A DNA stretch of 64,000 nt from Cinnamomum chago (Eukaryota > Streptophyta > Magnoliopsida > Laurales > Lauraceae): NCBI GenBank assembly GCA_038049695.1, contig CP142455.1, forward strand, positions 26,883,501 through 26,947,500. The letters run 5' to 3'. The translations under genes were made by a program, and so were the position numbers. Position 1 is the first letter of the stretch. Each line of letters begins with the position of its first letter. Of this stretch, positions 33,066 to 45,268 are shown piece by piece. Below the pieces are notes generated by a model. That model did no database searches. It saw only the letters and a program-made list of their open reading frames with translations, and was not told where the DNA came from.

Positions 33066-36000
33066 AATGGTATCAGAGAAAGGTTACTCCATTTTAGGGC
33101 TTAACAACCCGGAGTTGATCCTTCTTCGCTATAACCTAGATTAGAACCCTAGTGTTGTGTTTTATTGCATATCTTTGTAATGATTTCCACTATGATTGAA
33201 AATGAAAATCCCCCTAGTATCTTTGCACCACTCTAAGATCTTTTCAAGTTATATCTCCAAGAGTTGGTGAGTCCTCTAGTGAACTCTCAAGGACATCCTT
33301 ATCAAGACCTTAGGTGAATCTTTATTGGTACACATTTAGACTAACCTTAAGGCCTTGATCCTCCCTAGACCAACCTATCCTTTATAGTTAAATCTTTTTG
33401 TTGGTCTTGTTATATTTGCATTTTGTTCCATTATAGTCATATCTTTTAAAATGCAATGTTTCTTTGTGATCATTTGATTTTGTCTTCATGAACTTTTAAG
33501 TTTTATCTCATGGTTTTCAAAATCCTTTGATTACAATATTTTCATGATGGATGTGCATTTTGTTCATATAGTTATATCTCTTGTAGTGCATATCTATTCA
33601 TGATCAATTGATTGTGATTACAAAAGCTTTCATAGCTAGATTTGTCATGATCAATTGATGTTGGAAAATCATTTGATGAATGTCATAGTTAGATCTTTTT
33701 TTTAAATCAAATGATTTGAAGCAATTTAAGTTTTCCATTGATTTTTGAAAGTTATAACTCTTGGTATGGAAAATATGTGTTCAATTTGTATGAGTGTCTA
33801 TTGTCATATTTAGAATACAAATTGAAAATTTATAGTAGTACACTTCATGTTTTTCAAAATCACTTGTTCATAATTCTAAAAATGATTCTTTGTTGGAATT
33901 TCAAATATTGAAGTGATTTGAGAAACTTTGGAAAATGTTCTAAGCTTTATTGGTGGTATTTATAGAAGCATTTTCCTTGAATTTATTTCCTTGTGCTTAA
34001 TTATGATTATATCATTTGGAAGGAAATAATTTTTACAAACAATTTGCATCTTTGCTCTTTTAGTTACATTCTTTATGCAAATTGATTTTGATGTCTTACA
34101 TTGCTTGGTTGGATATGGTCTCATTGATTTACATGTTTGTGCCTAACTCGGTATATATTTTCATTAATGCAAATTGATGATTGTTTATGTGCTTTATAGT
34201 AAAATCTTTTGTTTTATTATCATTTGAGCCTAATAAGTACATATGTGATTTAATGTGCTAAGTTCATTTGATATAAACCTCATTTCCTTTTCCATTGCAT
34301 TGTAAGCTTAGTACATTTGCTAAGAGTGGAGATATAGCATGATAGATTAATGGATCATTTTAGATGAATTGGAATTAAACCATTGTTCTTAATAGGTATA
34401 TCCATATATGTGGTCCATCTTTATCTATATGCGATCCATGATGTCCCCTAACTCCATACCTTCTTGATCTTACATAGTTATATTCTTTATTGATGATATG
34501 GTATGAGTTAGATCTTGAGTGTTGATTGATCCTCTCTATGCAAATGTCAAATCGTTCTATGTATGGTTGTGATCTTAGTTATATTTGTAGAAACCATACT
34601 AGAACTCAAATCCATCCTCTATGCCTTCTAGTCATTTCTTTTTGGATGGTTATGATGTTGATTCATGTATATTCTCTAAGTGATGTCATCCTTGTACATG
34701 TTTCAACATCATAGTAGTATTCTTGATCATATGAAACTCTTTGAAATCCATTCCTCGTATTTCTATATGTTTGATGGATATCTTAGATGTTGAATTCATA
34801 TGATTTTGACACTTTGAAAATTGCATGCATTTCAAAGCTATATCCTTTTGCATTGCAATTTACCTTGTTCATCACTATGCTCATTAGTTATATCTTTAAA
34901 AGTGATGAATATCCTCTTATGATGCTTGATGGAATTTTGTGTTTGTCACATCCTTGCTCTTAATCATGTTTTCAAATTCAATTGGTTTCATTTGGTATAA
35001 TTTTCAATTGATTTCTTATCCAATTGATGCCTTATCTTGAGAATGTGATAGACCTTGTGTACATTGGATTGAACTTGATAGTAATATGTTTTCATTCCAT
35101 GTCACACTCCATTAGCATCATAATTTTCATGTTTGCCTCCTCTCTTGTTCTTATAAGTAAATCTCATAACCACCATGTTTATGTCTTCATAATCTAGGTT
35201 GGTTAATGGTTGAGGTAGGCTTCATGTTTGAATTTCATTTCACTCATCTTGCACATGATAGTCATATTTATTGATTGAATGAAATGATTTCAAAACTGTC
35301 ATAGCATATGTTTTTTCATAGTTAAATTGATTGATGCTATGTTTAGTAAACCCCATTTCGTCATGGATAGCTCTAATTTGGATTTTTCGTTTTAGTTATA
35401 TTTTTTACTCCATCTTAGAGTGATTTTTTAATAGAATTATCCTTGAATCTCAATTGGTATTCTTTATTTTTTCCAATTGGTATCCATGATTGCTTTTCTC
35501 ATTGGCCTTGCTCTTTATATTGGTAATTTGATCATATTGAGCTCTATAGTTAAATGTATCTAATCATTTCCTTGAAGTTGATCCTCAATTGGTAAAACCA
35601 TCTTCTTTTTGCACCAAATAGTTATATTTTTGTCAATAGTTTGACAAAAGGAGAGAATGTATTGAGGGGGAGTGTAAACCTTCATAGGAAGTATTAGTTT
35701 TGATCAAATTGACCCTTGCATTGGCTTTGAACCCTTAGAGATTACTTCCATACATGATAACCTGTTATGTACTTCATTTTCGATTTCTTTTGTTAACAGG
35801 TGCTACTAAAAGGTATTTTCCTTATTTCATGTGTGTAGGTACCTTTGCAATTTAATGTCAAAGGGGGAGAGAGCATTCAAGTTCTCTAAAAGGGAAGAGA
35901 ATGTCCAAGCTTCCTAAGGGGAGATATTGTATGATCTTCTACAGGGGGAGAGAATGCATATCTTGCCAAAGGGAGAGAGAGGCATGGTCAAAGGGGGAGA

Positions 36001-36231
36001 GGTGAAAGAAGAAAGCTTGGGAGCTAAAGAAGATGCTTGGCTAAAGAAAGAAAGATTGAAGAATGATCAAGCACCAAGCATTAAGTAGATTGAAGAAAAA
36101 GTCCAAGAGCCCAAGCTAAGAAAAGAAGCATCCAAGAGATTTCAAGAGTTGTCCAGCTTAGGGGGAGCTGAAGACTTAGTGTGTAATATTTAGTGGTGAG
36201 TGAGTTTCCATCAAATTGCAAAGGGGGAGAT
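33066..36231 (+). mobile_element. E2 internal region (no coding capacity)
   Basis: Begins with the primer-binding site TGGTATCAGAG (33068-33078) and ends in polypurine AAAGGGGGAGAT. About 33300-33345 still aligns with the last codons of the R1 Gag-like ORF. The rest is T-rich with recurrent TAGTTATAT(C/T)T words about every 60-100 bp, and a run of GGGGGAGA words near 35660-36230. No protein is recognised. Confidence 0.8.
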
Positions 36232-38085
36232 TGTTAGGGATTTTGTGTATTGCAATTTGATGGATGCATTATCATTCTAGCATCATTTGATTTACACACA
36301 TATGCATTGATTTAGAACAACTTGAAATCTTGATTTATACATGCATTGTTTTTAAGATTTGTAAAAGTATTGATTTATGCATGTTTTGCTTTTAAACTTG
36401 GATGTAATTGTTTTCGAAAAAGAATTTCTTAGAAATCAAGCAAGCCATTGGTTTTAAAGTTTCGAATCTTTTTTTGTTTTTTATGTTTCATGTTTTAAAA
36501 CCCTTAGAATGATTTAAAACATGTTTTCAAGCTTGATTTAATGGCCCAAAAATTCCCAACCAAAATTACTTTAAAAAATAATTTTTTGGTAAAACAGGAA
36601 TTATACCGGCGGCCAAAACCACTTTTACCGGCGGTCTCTGGCCCCCGCTAAAAGCAGTTTTTCAAACAGTCATTTTTATAGCTGTTGTCTGTACCCGGTC
36701 GACCGGGCAAGGGTCCAGGTCGACCGGGGACTAGCCGTTGGACATTTTTTGGCTATAAAATGAAGTTTATTCCTTTGCCAAAGTTACAGATTTTAAGGCC
36801 CTCCTTGAGAGGTTTTGAGGCAAATCAAAGGGGAATGAGCTAAGGGATGAAAGGGGTCATTAGGAAAGCTAAAGCTTGGATTAATGAAGTTAAATCTCCA
36901 AGTAAGCTTTATTTTCCTTAACCATATGTTGTCATGCTTTGCTTTATTATTGGTAAATGTTTTCTAGCACGATAAACTATGTTTTGTTGTGTCCTTAACA
37001 TGTTTATGTTTTGAATTGATTTATTGTTTTGGATACATCACCATTGATTCAATCCAAGTAGTACTTTAATTGGTAAATCTAAGTAGATCATGTTAATGAA
37101 AAATCTTTGAAATTATATGTAACATGATTCCTATACTTGGTTGAATCTATGGTTATTGTTTTTCATCTTAAGAAAATCACTTTCAAATATATCTTATGTT
37201 TTGGATTCAACATCTTTACAAATCATATGTATCTTTGTTTTAAAGTTTCACAACTTGCCTTTCTTTGATAGGTATATCATATTCAAGTTGAATTTTTAAG
37301 TACATATGATTTGTCCCCTAATTTCAGTCAAATCTATTTTTATGTTTTATGAGCTACATTGTTGATTTGATTGACATCCCTATGTATCACATGTTTTGTT
37401 TTAAGAATTTCACAACTTGTTTAGAATATGTATGTATATCTTTTACAAGTTATTTTTTAACATGTGATTAGCATTCTTTCCTCAATCATAAATGTTTTTA
37501 TGAGCTAAAACTTTCAAAAGCCTTTGGCATACATTTATGAGCTTTCATTTTCAAATTGATTGAGGACATCATACATACACATTGTGCATTCATCTTTGCA
37601 TTCATAGTGTGTGTGTGTGTATGTGTGAATTAGATTTTCACTTTCATATCCGCCTAATTAAGAGGCATTGTAATGAGCTATAAATTGTATCTCCATCAAG
37701 TGTATTTTAGACACTACTTAGAGAGATAATCAACATTTGGTTGAAGAGGTTATTACTTAGCCTAAGAAAAACATAGTGTAGAGGTTATTGCTTAGCCTTG
37801 AAAAGCATATTGTAAAGGTTATTGATTAACCTATTGAAAAGCATAAATAGTGGAAATCCGGTGGAGTGTTGGATCACAAGCCGGTAGTGGATGTAGGCAT
37901 TGAGGCCGAACCACTATAAATCCTTGTGTGATGGTGCTTGCTTTGTGGTGATTATTTTTGTAAGCTTCCGCATTTATTGCTTAATCACCACTTGTGACTA
38001 GTTTAAATTAAAGAAGTTAAAATTGGTCATAATTAAATCTCACCCTATTCACCCCCCCTCTAGGGTTCGGATCCCCGGACTTTCA
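36232..38085 (+). mobile_element. E2 3' LTR
   Basis: Near-identical partner of 31197-33065. Visible differences include a shorter GT microsatellite (about 37606-37626) and a shorter C run near 38051. Confidence 0.9.
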
Positions 38086-38330
38086 AAATGTTCTTTACAA
38101 GCAGCCTTATACACATCTGCTTAGTTCATGTAGATCTCCTCATTCAAATCACTATGCAAAACTGCAGTTTTAACATTGAGTTGCACTAACTCAAGATCAA
38201 ACTGAGCAACCAAGGCTAACAAAATACAAATAGAAGAATGCTTCACAACGGGAGAGAATACCTCATTGTAGTCAATGCCTTCCTTCTGTGCGTAGCCTTT
38301 AGCCACCAATCTAGCCTTGTACCTGACACT
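38086..38330 (-). pseudogene. C3 reverse transcriptase, N-terminal part
   Basis: Contains MVAKGYAQKEGIDYNEVFSP and the DLELVQLNVKTAVLHSDL segment (expected D-V-K-T-A-F-L-H-G). This is Copia RT motif region A, with the catalytic Asp changed to Asn. Continues across E2 into 30594-31191. Confidence 0.87.
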
Positions 38331-38582
38331 ATCCTTTCCTAGATATCCTTTTTTTCATGGTGTAGACCCATTTGCACCCAATTGCTTTCTTCCCCTTAGG
38401 TAACTGTACCAGCTCCCAAGTGTCATTCTTTTGAAGAGATTTCATTTCCTCATCCATTGCATTCTACCACTCTACACTTTCTGAATGCCTCTTTGCTTCT
38501 TTGTAGGTAGTAGGAACACATTCTTCAACCATTGGAAGTGCATATGCCGCCATATCAGTGACCCGTTGAGGTTTTCGAATAT

Positions 38583-39058
38583 TCATTTTTGGTCTACTGG
38601 CTGCGATAGAATCTTATTCTTGCTCTTGTAGAGGCTCTTGAGATGGAGTCTCCTCCTCATGTGTATCATCACCATCTGACTCAACTGGGACGACTTCAAA
38701 CTCATTCTTTTTACACATAGAGCTTCATCAAAAGTTACATCCCTACTCAGAACAAGTTTTTTTGAATTTGGACACCATATCCGGTATCCTTTCACACCAT
38801 TGCTGAAACCCAAGAAGATAGCTTTCTTGGCCCTTGAATCCAACTTAGTCTTTCTGACATGGAAATAAGCAGGACAACCAAATATATACAATTTATCATT
38901 AGCTTTCTTGGCCCTTGAATCCAACTTAGTCTCTCTCACATGGAAATAAGCAGGACAACCAAATATATACAATTTATCAGAATCAGTAGCGGGTTTTCCA
39001 GACCATACCTCAATGGGTGTTTTATCCTCGATCGCAGCAGAAGGCAACCTATTGATGA
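38583..39058 (-). pseudogene. C3 integrase, C-terminal part, with in-frame duplication
   Basis: Begins with LINRLPSAA next to the G1 junction, then PIEVWSGKPA, the LYIFGCPAYFHVR motif, FLGFSNGVKGYRIW and RDVTFDE. An 81-bp (27-codon) segment is tandemly duplicated in frame (38821-38901 and 38902-38982), so the IFGCPAYFHV block appears twice. The linker to RT (38331-38582) is recognisable but full of stops. Confidence 0.85.
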
Positions 39059-39061
39059 GAA

Positions 39062-40060
39062 GTCGAGTTCACAATTGAGCTCCTACTGGGGACAGCACTG
39101 ATCTCTATTGCACCTTATAGAATGGCTCTAGTCAAATTAGGTGAATTGAAATGTCAGTTGCAAGAATTGTTGGGCACGCCAAGTGTTTCAGCTTAGGAAG
39201 CGCCAATTCTTTTTGTGAAGAAGGAAGATGGAAGCTTGAGGATGTACATTGACTACAGAAGATTGAACAATGTGACCGTCAAGAACGAGTATCCATTGCC
39301 AAGTTTAGACGAATTGTTTGACCAATTGCAATGAGCAGCTTACTTTTCCAAGGTGGACTTGAGGTCATGGTATCATCAGTTGAAGGTTAGAGAGTCAGAT
39401 GTGCCAAAAACAGCGTTCCGGACAAGATATAGGCATTACGAGTTCTTAGTGATGCCCTTTGGTTTGACAAATGCACTCGCTGTATTTATGGCTCTCATGA
39501 ACAAAGTCCTTGCATAGTACTTGGATCACTCCACGGAGGTGTTTATTGACAATGTTCTCATGTATTCTGAGTAAGGAGGATCATGAAGAGCACTTGAGGA
39601 CAGCATTGCAGCTTTTGAGGGACAACCAGCTATATGCAAAACTTAGCAAGTGTGGATTTTGGTTAGAACAAGTAGCTTTTCTAGGCCACATCATCTCAAG
39701 AGAAGGTTTAGCAGTTGATCCATCCAAGATAGAAGCAGTTGTCAATTGGAATAGACATAGCAGTGTGACTGAAATCAAAAGTTTCTTGGGGTTAGCAGGC
39801 TACTATCAAAGATTTGTCCAAGGTTTTTCATCCACTGCAGCGCCTTTGACAAAATTGACTTGGAAGAGTGTTCCATTTATTTGGACTGAGCAGTGTAAAA
39901 CCAGTTTTCAAGAGCTGAAAAGAAGATTAACCATAGCTCCAATCCTCACATTACCATTATATGGCGGCGGATTTATTGTATATATAGATGCTTCGAATGT
40001 GGGACTGGGCTATGTAATGATGTAGGATGGAAAAGTCATTAATTATGGCTCGAGACAGTT
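39062..40060 (+). pseudogene. G1 reverse transcriptase and start of RNase H
   Basis: Motifs in order: [80 protein letters not shown] (expected Y-I-D-D, second Asp lost), [29 protein letters not shown], then RNase H start ([11 protein letters not shown]). Stops at about 39197, 39332, 39516 and 40022 and a frameshift near 39570 make it non-functional. Confidence 0.9.
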
Positions 40061-42673
40061 GAATGATCATGAGAGGAACTATGCAACTAATGACTTGGAA
40101 TTGGCGGCAGTCGATTTGCCTTGAAAATGTGGAGACACTATCTCTACGGAAAGAAACTCGAAGTCCATTCAGACACCAAAGTTTGCAATACTTGTTCTCG
40201 TAGATGGACTTGAATATGAGAAAAAAATGGTGGATAGAATACATCAAAGATTATGATTTTCCAATTAAGTATCACCCGGGCAAAGTGAACGTAGTGGTTG
40301 ATGCGTTGAGCAGAAAATTAGTGGCCATATCCAGTTTGAGAGGAGTTAGTGTTTTCAGCAGTTTGAACAACTTGGAGTGGAAGTGCAACCACTAAGGGTG
40401 TGATGTTAGCAAATATGACCGTGTCTGAGCCTACCTTCACCAAGAAAATCAAATACAGTCAGTTGCAAGACCCAGACTTGGCAAAGATTGTGGAACACAT
40501 TGCCGAGCGTCCAGATTTCGGATGGAATATTATATTTCCGTGATCGGTTGTGTGTGCCTAATGTGGATGATCTAAAGAATGAGATAATGATTGAAGCCCA
40601 CAGTATAAGATACTCAATGCATCCGGGTAGGGGTGAAAGTAGGCCGGGCCGTCCTAGGGCCGCCCGCAGACGGCCCGTTATAGGCTCGGCCCGAGCTCGG
40701 CTCAAAAGACAAAAGAGCCGAGCTATGGCCTAGTAGGAGGCCCGTTTGCTTAAAAGGGCCGAGCTAGGGCTTGATGAAGCCCGGCTCGTAAGCCCTAGGG
40801 CCTACATATATTATAATACATATATTATATATAAGGATTTATTCAGGTCAAGTGGGAACTGTTGGATCATTAAAGTGGATCCAACCAACGGTTGTCCAGT
40901 TTTTAAGTCTTGTAACTCTGAAACAATCTTTCCTTTGTTGTTATTATTATTTATTAACAAGGCTCTAATCTTGTTGTTATAGGTGATGATGGTGATGATG
41001 AAAACTTTATTTTATGATGTTAGCCGAATACTTTATTTTTTTCTATGATGCTATTGGAGTTTAATTTGATTTGTATTATTGTTGGAGTTTAATGATGCAA
41101 ATCTACATTAACATTGAACTATTATGGAGTGTTGGAACTAGGCTCCCTTTGCTTTTATGATGTCTTTCTTATTTTAGTTAATTTTAGTGCTGCAATCCAA
41201 ATTATGAGAATGGGAATATGGGATGAATGCATGCATTTGACCATTTTTTTTGTTCTGGTTTGCATATGCAGATTTCTTTGAATTCCTACAGGATTTTTTT
41301 TCCTGAAAATATTTTCTTTCAGCTAGTACTATATCATTATAAAACGGGCCGAGCTCTCGAGTCGAGCCTAGGGCCTCAATCGAGCCAGGCTCAAAGGGCC
41401 GGCCCTAGGGCCTCATAACTTAATAAGGGTCGAGCCCGAGCCAGGGTTTTTGAGGCCCTCTAGGGCTAGGGCTGAGCTAGGGCCTACTGAAAAATACTAG
41501 GGCCGAGCCTAGGGCCTGTCAAAGCCCGGCTCGGCCCGGCCCACTTTCATCCCTACATCCGGGTAGTACGAAGATGTACCATAATTTGAGGAATATATTC
41601 TGGTGGAACAACATGAAGAGAGAGATATCAACTTTTGTGTCTCGTTGTTTGACTTACCAGTTGATTAAAGCAGAACATCAGAAGCCCCCAGGTAAGATAC
41701 AACCATTAGAGATCTCGGAGTGGAAATGAGAGCACATCACTATGGATTTCATCTCCGGGTTGCCAAATACCAAGAAGGGGAATAATGCAATATGGGTTAT
41801 TGTTGACCGCGTTACGAAGCCTGCTCATTTCATTTCGATGAAGACAGGAATACGATGCACATGACACCACTTGCAAAATTGTTTATCGATGAGATCGTCA
41901 GAAGGTATGGTCAGCCTGTCTCCATCACTTCATACAGAGATAGCAGATTTGTTTTAAGATTTTGGAGAACACTTCTTGAGTCCATGGGTACCAAGCTACA
42001 GTTCAACACAGTGTATCACCCTTAGACAGACGGCCAATCAGAACGGACGATACATACTCTTGAATACATGCTACGTGCCTGTGTGCTAGATTTCAAGGTT
42101 CAGTGGGATGAGTACTTATCGCTTTATGATTTCACTTACAACAACAGTTACCACTCTAACATCGATATGGCACCTTTTGAAGCACTCTATGGTAGAAGAT
42201 GCAGAACTCCAGTTTACTGGAAAGAAATTGGTGTGCATAGCTTTCGTGGACAGACGATGGTTGAGGAGACAAGTGACAAGATCAAATTGATTCAGGACCG
42301 TTTAAAGGTCGCCAGAAGCAGATAGAAGAACTATGCGGACACTCACCGAAGAGAATTGCAGTTTCAAGTGGGTGACAAAGTATTTTTGAAGGTTTCACCG
42401 GTTAGAGGAACTCTGAGGTTCGGACAGAAGGGAAAGTTATCAAGAATGTTTATTGATCCGTATAAGATTTTGAGCAAGATTGGAGACGTTGCCTATAGAC
42501 TTGTGTTACCGTCGGAGCTCTCTGGGGCACACAACGTATTTCACGTCTCCGTGCTTAAGAAATATGTTCCTAGTCCTTCTCATATATTACAACACAAGCC
42601 GTTCGAGATTCGAGAAGATGCCTCGTATGTGGAAAAGCCGATCAGAATTATTGATACTAGGAGCAAGAATTGA
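40061..42673 (+). pseudogene. G1 RNase H end, integrase and C-terminal region
   Basis: RNase H ends with KKWWIEYIKDYDFPIKYHPG and VVDALSRK. The integrase zinc-binding part HSIRYSMHPG is split by the hAT element and resumes at 41563. Core motifs [10 protein letters not shown] (about 41738), RDSRF (about 41938) and PFEALYGRRCRTP (about 42173) are visible in shifting frames. The C-terminal part has VGDKVFLKVSP and GAHNVFHVSVLKKYVP; the chromodomain end is cut by a stop at 42671. Several frameshifts and stops. Confidence 0.88.
40628..41554. mobile_element. Non-autonomous hAT transposon
   Basis: Terminal inverted repeats TAGGGGTGAAAGT and ACTTTCATCCCTA, one mismatch. The 8-bp target duplication CATCCGGG is at 40620-40627 and 41555-41562, diagnostic of hAT. 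GC-rich subterminal regions are packed with GGCCGGGCC / GGGCCGAGC words. The AT-rich core (40800-41340) encodes nothing recognised. 927 bp. Confidence 0.92.
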
Positions 42674-44094
42674 AAAATCGAACTATTCATTTTATTTTGT
42701 AGACCAAATACCCTAAGGGGTGGAGGATGTTAGACCCCGGCCCAAATTAGCGCGATTAGCTCTAATTAAGTGAGTGTTTAGTCTTAAGTGGGTTTAGTGA
42801 TCGTTGGCTTAGAATAAGATTTGGTTTTAGTCTTGGACATAGAATTGGAAATTTTGATAGTGTTTAGTTTTAGTCAGACATGCTCAAGGAGGCCCTAAGC
42901 AAGTATAGGAGGTTAATTTTGGTTTTCCAATTCTTAATTGTGGTTTTGATTTAATTTGAATGATTTTATTATTTTCTACAACTTTTGTGTATAACCCATC
43001 TACGTTTGAAGCCCAGAAACACAAGTTTTGGCTCAAAAAGATAAGATTGATATTTCACACTCAAATTTGGACACGAATTTCGAAATCTTAAAACCATGCT
43101 AAAGTTATACTTTTCGGAAACTAGATTTTTCGAGGATCATTTTATCCTTCTTTGCTGATTTCATCCGGGGCCCGCAAGACTATGTTTTATCAAACACAAG
43201 ACTCAAATCTGTTGGGGCCTACTTTCATTTCACTAAAACTCCCCTCCTCCCTCACTCTCGTCCATTTCTACAACTCTTTAGAGGCTAGAGCTTAGAGGAA
43301 GAAAGCTCCTCTTTTCCATTACTCCACCTTGCATGCCATAGCTAGAGAACTCTAAATCGAAATCTGAGACCATCTTCTTCTTCCTCTTCCTTCAAGCGTC
43401 AGCTGGATATCACTTGTGCAAAAATCCTGCAGATTTTCTTCTTCCTCCCAGCTATTTCTTCCTTGTTTGGACACCTCTGGGTAAGATTTCCAGCCCCCTT
43501 TCTCAATAGGGTCCTTTGAACTCTCAAGGGACTTGTTTTACATATATGCAAACCCAATGTTGAAATGATTTCTTGTTTTTCAAATTTATGGTATTTAGAA
43601 TGGTTTTTCTTTGGGATTTTTGTAGATTTTGGCTCAACTCTTGGGTAGGATTGATTGAGGATGATTTGTATTTCATTTGGGCTAAGGCAAGTAATCTTTA
43701 TGGGAGTGATGTTGCGTGTGTGTTTTGAATGCACTTTTACCTTGAAATTGCATCATTCTTGTACTAAATTTTCAATCCATGTCATCTTTAGATGCTTCAT
43801 AGTTGGTTTTCCTTGCTTCACATGTATTGTTGTTAATGACTTTCCAAACTCCTGAATTTCTATTTTTTGAATTGTAAGCATAAGACTTGTTTAGCAAATG
43901 GAGTGATTTGATGAATGGAATGGTGACTGAATGGAATAGTAATTGAATGGATTAAATGTTTGAATTAATCCCTTGGAGAGCATGGAGGCTCAAGGGATTG
44001 CAGTTGGTTTAGAAGTGAGAAGAATAGAGGAAGAGATCAGAAAAATGTGCAAAAGGGAGTGCATTTCTGTACTCAGCGAGCATAGGCAGCAGCT

Positions 44095-44330
44095 TGTTTG
44101 CTCGAGCGTGCAAAAGGCCGCTTGAACGGACCAGGCCACTGCCTGGCATAAGGCAGGCCAGAAGCCATGCCCACTCGAGCACACGCCAGCCCGGTCAAAC
44201 GAGCATGCCTTTATTTGGCGAGACTGCAGGCAGTGACTCTGCCCGCTCGAAAGAGCTTGGGCCCGATCGAGCGAACAGGTCTCTAGGGCAGTCCACTCGA
44301 GCAGATGGATACCTGCTCGAGTAGACCTGG
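44095..44330. repeat. CTCGAG word cluster in G1 LTR
   Basis: Words GCTCGAGCG, ACTCGAGCA, CGATCGAGCG, ACTCGAGCAG and GCTCGAGTAG in about 235 bp, GC-rich against an AT-rich LTR. They lie within the predicted LTR intron (43481-45176). Confidence 0.75.
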
Positions 44331-45178
44331 GTTGATTCAGGATTGTTTTGTCTTGTTTTCTTTCAAAGGCTTTTTGAGGAATGAAACTATACTATGTTAA
44401 GGGCTTTAACTTGACATTGTTTAATTGGAAATCCGAAATGTATTCTATCTTCGGCGACACCATTTCGTTTTATTTTACAGACATTTGGGCTTCAATTACA
44501 CAAGGGTCAATGAAAAGTCTTAGCATATGCTTGACAGACTTCGTGTTCGAACTTCAGTTTTGATACAATGAATATCGTCATGTAATCGTTTTGAATTTCA
44601 AGTATAAACTCATTTGAAGATAAGTTTCAAGAATTAAAAAGGGGATCACTTCCTAAGTTTGATATGCATATAACTTATGCTATTTTGCTAGTCGTGTCTT
44701 GCCTCCTTTTGACAAGTGATTTTCTCCTTAATTTCAATATGTCTAGAATGTGTATTCATGAATTCAAGTGAACACCATTGAGCTTGGACTACCCATTAAG
44801 TCTGATCCACTGTCCGATGGTCCTTAAACATGTGGACTATCTGCAGATTAGTCGTGTATTATAATACATATCATGCCGTGCTCCTGTTCCGTGGCCGGCT
44901 CCTCGTCTACCTCATGTGGCGTGGGATCATGTTTTGAGTGTCGTGCTTGCATGCATGCTTACACTTATCGTCAAGTATGATGGAGAAAGGATGGGCTCAT
45001 TGTGGACTAACTTTTCATGATATTATGTATATTCATGCTAGTTTTGTGAAATTGAAATATATATCATTCATGAACTATTTTAGCATTGTTTATTCAATTT
45101 CTATTTATATATGCTCATGCCTAAATTGATTACCTGCCAAACCGTTGTGTTTGATACTTGTTGTTTTGGTGCCCAGGT

Positions 45179-45268
45179 GCAAGCGACATTGCCTTTGAGG
45201 AGGAGCGTCATGAGGAAGCTGTTGAGCCACCCCTAACTCGAGAGTGGCAGCCCGACGACGTCAACTAG
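45179..45268 (+). other. Predicted acidic 3' exon frame in G1 LTR (29 codons)
   Basis: After the acceptor-like site, a 29-codon frame contains FEEERHEEAVEPP and REWQPDDVN then a stop. Copy A has a comparable frame at 83-1 (minus strand) with EEEPEEAVGEP and VEWRADDV. The shared acidic pattern could be a coding exon or chance conservation of the LTR DNA. No known family. Confidence 0.35.

Larger units (their letters stand above)
31197..38085 (+). mobile_element. Full-length non-coding LTR retrotransposon E2
   Basis: Complete structure: AAATG target duplications at 31192-31196 and 38086-38090, LTRs 31197-33065 (1869 bp) and 36232-38085 (1854 bp), primer site at 33068 and polypurine tract before 36232. 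The LTRs look nearly identical by eye, so the insertion is relatively recent. The 3.17-kb internal region encodes no gag or pol; compared with R1 it has lost almost all of the 477-aa ORF. It must have used proteins from another element. It interrupts the C3 RT. Confidence 0.93.
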
